DNA of 8,194 nt, taken from the NCBI GenBank assembly GCA_016210785.1, contig JACQTN010000321.1, forward strand, positions 1-8,194, given 5' to 3'. Positions within the stretch are counted from its first letter, which is position 1. The number at the start of each line of letters is the position of its first letter. A model generated the notes under the pieces. That model saw only the letters and a program-made list of their open reading frames with translations, searched no databases and was not told the DNA's origin. This DNA is from Armatimonadota bacterium. GTDB lineage: Bacteria > Sysuimicrobiota > Sysuimicrobiia > Sysuimicrobiales > JACQTN01. Positions 6,402 through 8,194 of the stretch are shown piece after piece. The position numbers were made by a program, and so were the translations under genes.

Positions 6402-6504
6402 ACCGCCGGAGATCTTGAGGAGGACACGCATTGACACTCTCCGATGCATGGAACTGCAGGGGCCGTTGGGCCCCGCGGACCAGCACGGCGGAGGGAACCT
6501 GGAG

Positions 6505-6524
6505 ACGCGGCCGCCCGGCCGCGT
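6505..6524 (-). terminator. GC-rich hairpin directly after the 206-aa gene
   Basis: ACGCGGCC (6505-6512) pairs with GGCCGCGT (6517-6524) around a 4-nt loop, beginning 3 nt after the TAA of the 206-residue gene. The stem is strong but no T-run follows, so it may be a terminator lacking a U-tract or an mRNA 3'-end stabiliser. A second hairpin, GGGGCC-GTTG-GGCCCC (6459-6474), follows about 30 nt further on. Confidence 0.45.
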
Positions 6525-6527
6525 GGG

Positions 6528-7148
6528 TTACATGTAGAGGGTCACGAGATCGAAGCCAGAGGCGTCAACCGCGGCAAGCGCGTTCCACAGCTCCAGGAGC
6601 CAGGCAGCCGGGTCGGGGTCAGCCAGCCGCGGAAGATCTTCCCACCTGCGCCCCCCCAGGAGCGTCCCGATTTCAGCCTTCGTCAGACCACCCCAGGAGG
6701 GATATCCGTCGTACGTCATGCCAAACAGGGGACGCGCAAGAATGAGATCCAGATCCGTCTGGCTCGCCAACGCGTCACGTGCCTGCCGCGCCAGGAACGT
6801 CTCGCGGAAGTACTGTCCTCCCTTGCTCCTGTGCCGCATCGAGCCGGCATACGTTCCCTCCGCGCGCACGATGGCCGCCATGGCCAGAGCGGCAGCGGCA
6901 GAGACTTCTTCCGGCTTCCCCGCCCGAGGCTCCGGCCCGCGCGCCGCCAGCTGTTTCCCCCGCGGGCCGATGAGGAGTTCCCAGAGCGCTCCCCTCCACT
7001 CCACCTGCTCGATCTCCTCGGCGTGCGCCGTGATGAGCGCGGCCTCCCATTGAGCGCGGATACGATCCAGCAGCCGGTGATCGCCCGATCCGAAGACGCG
7101 CTGGAGATTCGCCCAGTCAAGGCTGTAGAACTCGACGGCGTAGCCCAT
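6528..7148 (-). CDS. Uncharacterised protein (206 aa), last gene of an Imm49-like operon
   Basis: ATG 7148 has an excellent Shine-Dalgarno (GAGGAG, 8 nt upstream), and the gene starts 29 nt after the stop of the Imm49-like gene, so the two are almost certainly one transcript. The protein is soluble, without a signal or membrane segment. Its N-terminus, YAVEFYSLDWANLQRVFGSGDHRLLDRI (3-30), resembles the opening of small actinobacterial-type hypothetical proteins of the 'Y.VD...L....GSGD..LL..I' kind (DUF7691-like), but I am not certain of that match. The middle (82-96) is an alanine-rich helix. A conserved-looking segment, FGMTYDGYPSWGGLTKAEI, lies at 142-160, and the end is VDASGFDLVTLYM. No catalytic motif is visible. 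Its place in the operon fits a second immunity or accessory protein, which is inference only. Confidence 0.8.
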   Translation of the reverse strand: MGYAVEFYSLDWANLQRVFGSGDHRLLDRIRAQWEAALITAHAEEIEQVEWRGALWELLIGPRGKQLAARGPEPRAGKPEEVSAAAALAMAAIVRAEGTYAGSMRHRSKGGQYFRETFLARQARDALASQTDLDLILARPLFGMTYDGYPSWGGLTKAEIGTLLGGRRWEDLPRLADPDPAAWLLELWNALAAVDASGFDLVTLYM

Positions 7149-7177
7149 CGCTATGCTCCTCGCACGCTCGCAGTCCG

Positions 7178-7951
7178 CTAGGAGGCGAGCAGGGACAAGG
7201 GAAGATACGGGCTTTCCACATCAACCACCAATCCTGCGCCGGTCCCCAGCCTCGCCAGGGCCAGGCCACTCACGCACATCAGACCTTCAGGAGCCTCTCG
7301 CAACCGCCCCCGTCTTGCTTCGGCCGCGTGCAACTCCACGACGCGGCCTAACGCGTCGCGAAACGGACCGGCGCCCTGTTCGATCACGCCGAGCAACGCT
7401 TCAGTCTGCGCACGAAACTGCCTGACGAATCCTTCCTTCCGGCGTGCGGCGCCTTCGAGCGTCGCCTGAGCAGCCTGGCGCGCCTCCGGCGTCGATCCCC
7501 GCACGGATGCCAGGAGCGCGACGATGTATCCCATGACGGCTTCGTCGGCGACAAACTTGTGCTCGTCGTACTTTCCCAGGGGGTACTGCCTGGTTTGCGC
7601 CAGTTGTCGCGCATCATCGAGACGATCCAGCACCAGGGCGGTGTGCACCCCTTCCATCAGGGCCACAGGTGTGTTCCGGCTCGGCGTGCCGTCGAGCGCG
7701 AACATGTCCCGGCATGCCGAGAGTGACCGGGCCAAGAACTCACGAATCACCTCCGGGGGCTCGTCCAGACCGTACGCGAGCAGCGCGGCCTTGTACGCTT
7801 CGGTGCGAATGAAATCGAGGACGACATTCCCGCGGGCAGGCTCCGTGGCTCCGGAAAGCGCGGAGACGCTCTTCAGCACGCTGCCGGAATAATACTCGAA
7901 CAGATTCCGCATGTGGGCAGGGTCGAAATCGTTCAATCGTTCCGGCGGCAT
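7178..7951 (-). CDS. Imm49-family-like immunity protein (257 aa)
   Basis: This is an all-helical soluble protein. After a short leader come helices around MRNLFEYYSGSVLKSVSAL (14-32), RTEAYKAALLAYG (49-61), EVIREFLARSLSACRDMFAL (67-86) and VALMEGVHTALVLDRLDDA (96-114). These are followed by DEHKFVADEAVMGYIVALLA (129-148), a helix pair, and the C-terminal GLALARLGTGAGLVVDVESP (229-248) and YLPLSLL. The helical layout and the ending 'hVDSPYLP..LL' recall Imm49, a family of immunity proteins that neutralise polymorphic-toxin effectors; I assign it from memory and with reserve. The ATG at 7951 is chosen because GAGGAGG lies 5 nt upstream. The longer in-frame extension to 8119 overlaps the end of another coding frame. 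It starts 25 nt after the partial upstream gene and is followed after 29 nt by the 206-residue gene, which is the usual toxin-then-immunity order. Confidence 0.6.
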   Translation of the reverse strand: MPPERLNDFDPAHMRNLFEYYSGSVLKSVSALSGATEPARGNVVLDFIRTEAYKAALLAYGLDEPPEVIREFLARSLSACRDMFALDGTPSRNTPVALMEGVHTALVLDRLDDARQLAQTRQYPLGKYDEHKFVADEAVMGYIVALLASVRGSTPEARQAAQATLEGAARRKEGFVRQFRAQTEALLGVIEQGAGPFRDALGRVVELHAAEARRGRLREAPEGLMCVSGLALARLGTGAGLVVDVESPYLPLSLLAS

Positions 7952-7976
7952 GATGTCCTCCTCACGCTGGCGCGGA

Positions 7977-8194
7977 TCACGGAGATGTACCCGTGACGTA
8001 GTGGTTGGTGGCTCCGGGGACTCCGCGCGTTTGGCCGGTGTGGAACACTTCCACGCGCACCGGCCGTCCTTCCCGGACGGCGTCCAGCACCTGCCGGGCT
8101 GCCGCCCGTTCGGCGGCATTGGCGGTTCGGCTCTCTATCGTGGCGCGGGCCGCGGCCTCCGCCCATTCGATCGTACCCTGCTGGTGTCCATAGC
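7977..8194 (-). CDS. C-terminal end of an unidentified protein (partial, 71 aa seen); possible toxin tail
   Basis: On the minus strand a frame with no start inside the window reads YGHQQGTIEWAEAAARATIE, SRTANAAERAAARQVLDAVR, EGRPVRVEVFHTGQ and TRGVPGATNHYVTGTSP, ending at TGA (7979-7977). It is an alanine-rich helix followed by a beta-type segment (PVRVEVFHTG) and a short tail, patterned like a real protein; the other two minus frames here are not. The gene must begin beyond the right edge. It lies 25 nt upstream of the Imm49-like gene, whose ribosome binding site is in the gap. If that neighbour is an immunity protein, this would be the C-terminal toxin domain of a larger effector, with His51, Asn63 and His64 the polar residues worth noting. 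I do not recognise the domain, and a simple housekeeping protein cannot be excluded. Confidence 0.65.
   Translation of the reverse strand, partial: YGHQQGTIEWAEAAARATIESRTANAAERAAARQVLDAVREGRPVRVEVFHTGQTRGVPGATNHYVTGTSP

Larger units (their letters stand above)
6076..6527. other. 452-bp stretch without a supported gene
   Basis: Short frames exist on both strands but have no recognisable domains or good ribosome binding sites. The region should hold the promoter of the minus-strand transporter operon. TATTAG (minus strand, 6165-6160) is a possible -10, but it lacks a good -35. It contains several inverted repeats, listed separately where strong: 6280-6309, 6383-6401, 6459-6474 and 6505-6524. 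Confidence 0.5.

Noticed and set aside
6168..6434. Open frame on the plus strand containing GEDRTRDSC, of a kind often seen opposite tRNA genes
   Set aside because: I checked for a minus-strand tRNA: the TCGAAC expected from a T-arm is missing and no cloverleaf can be built, so neither a tRNA nor a protein gene is supported.
7952..8119. 56-residue N-terminal extension of the Imm49-like protein
   Set aside because: It overlaps in another frame the well-patterned C-terminus ending at 7977, and the ATG at 7951 has GAGGAGG directly upstream.

Overview
This window comes from a high-GC bacterial chromosome, probably an uncultured soil, sediment or groundwater-type lineage. Codon third positions are strongly G/C, several genes use GTG starts, and Shine-Dalgarno sequences are clear. 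The transporter binding protein has a plain signal peptide without a lipobox cysteine, which fits a diderm envelope better than a Gram-positive one. I cannot name the taxon from the sequence.

Layout from left to right. Positions 1-520 hold no convincing gene: the left end carries an imperfect 120-bp direct repeat with a perfect palindrome, followed by featureless sequence and GC-rich hairpins near 468-503. An alpha/beta hydrolase (521-1309, minus) comes next, and just upstream of it lies a short remnant of a D-threonine-aldolase/alanine-racemase-fold gene. On the plus strand, 1694-2243 holds a small two-gene unit: a ribbon-helix-helix (CopG-like) protein whose frame is broken by an apparent frameshift, overlapping an uncharacterised 105-residue protein. 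This unit faces a truncated luciferase-like monooxygenase remnant (about 2247-2593, minus).

The centre is a minus-strand family-5 ABC transporter operon for peptide, glutathione or similar small substrates. Its order is DppB-like permease (6075 to 5152), DppC-like permease (5146 to 4307), then the substrate-binding protein (4198 to 2678). A 9-bp stem-loop sits between the second permease and the binding protein. No ATPase genes are present, so the ATP-binding subunits must be encoded elsewhere.

After a 452-bp stretch without a gene (6076-6527), the right end is a second minus-strand operon, read from the right edge leftward. It begins with the C-terminus of a gene that starts outside the window (71 residues seen, 7977-8194). 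An Imm49-like all-helical protein (7178-7951) and an uncharacterised 206-residue protein (6528-7148) follow at spacings of 25 and 29 nt. I read this tentatively as the tail of a polymorphic-toxin locus with its immunity gene(s). It is the most interesting part of the window and the part most worth extending.

Several broken genes (D-threonine aldolase-like, luciferase-like, frameshifted CopG-like) and the repeat lie in the left 2.6 kb. That suggests a rearranged, accessory-type stretch beside the intact transporter operon.
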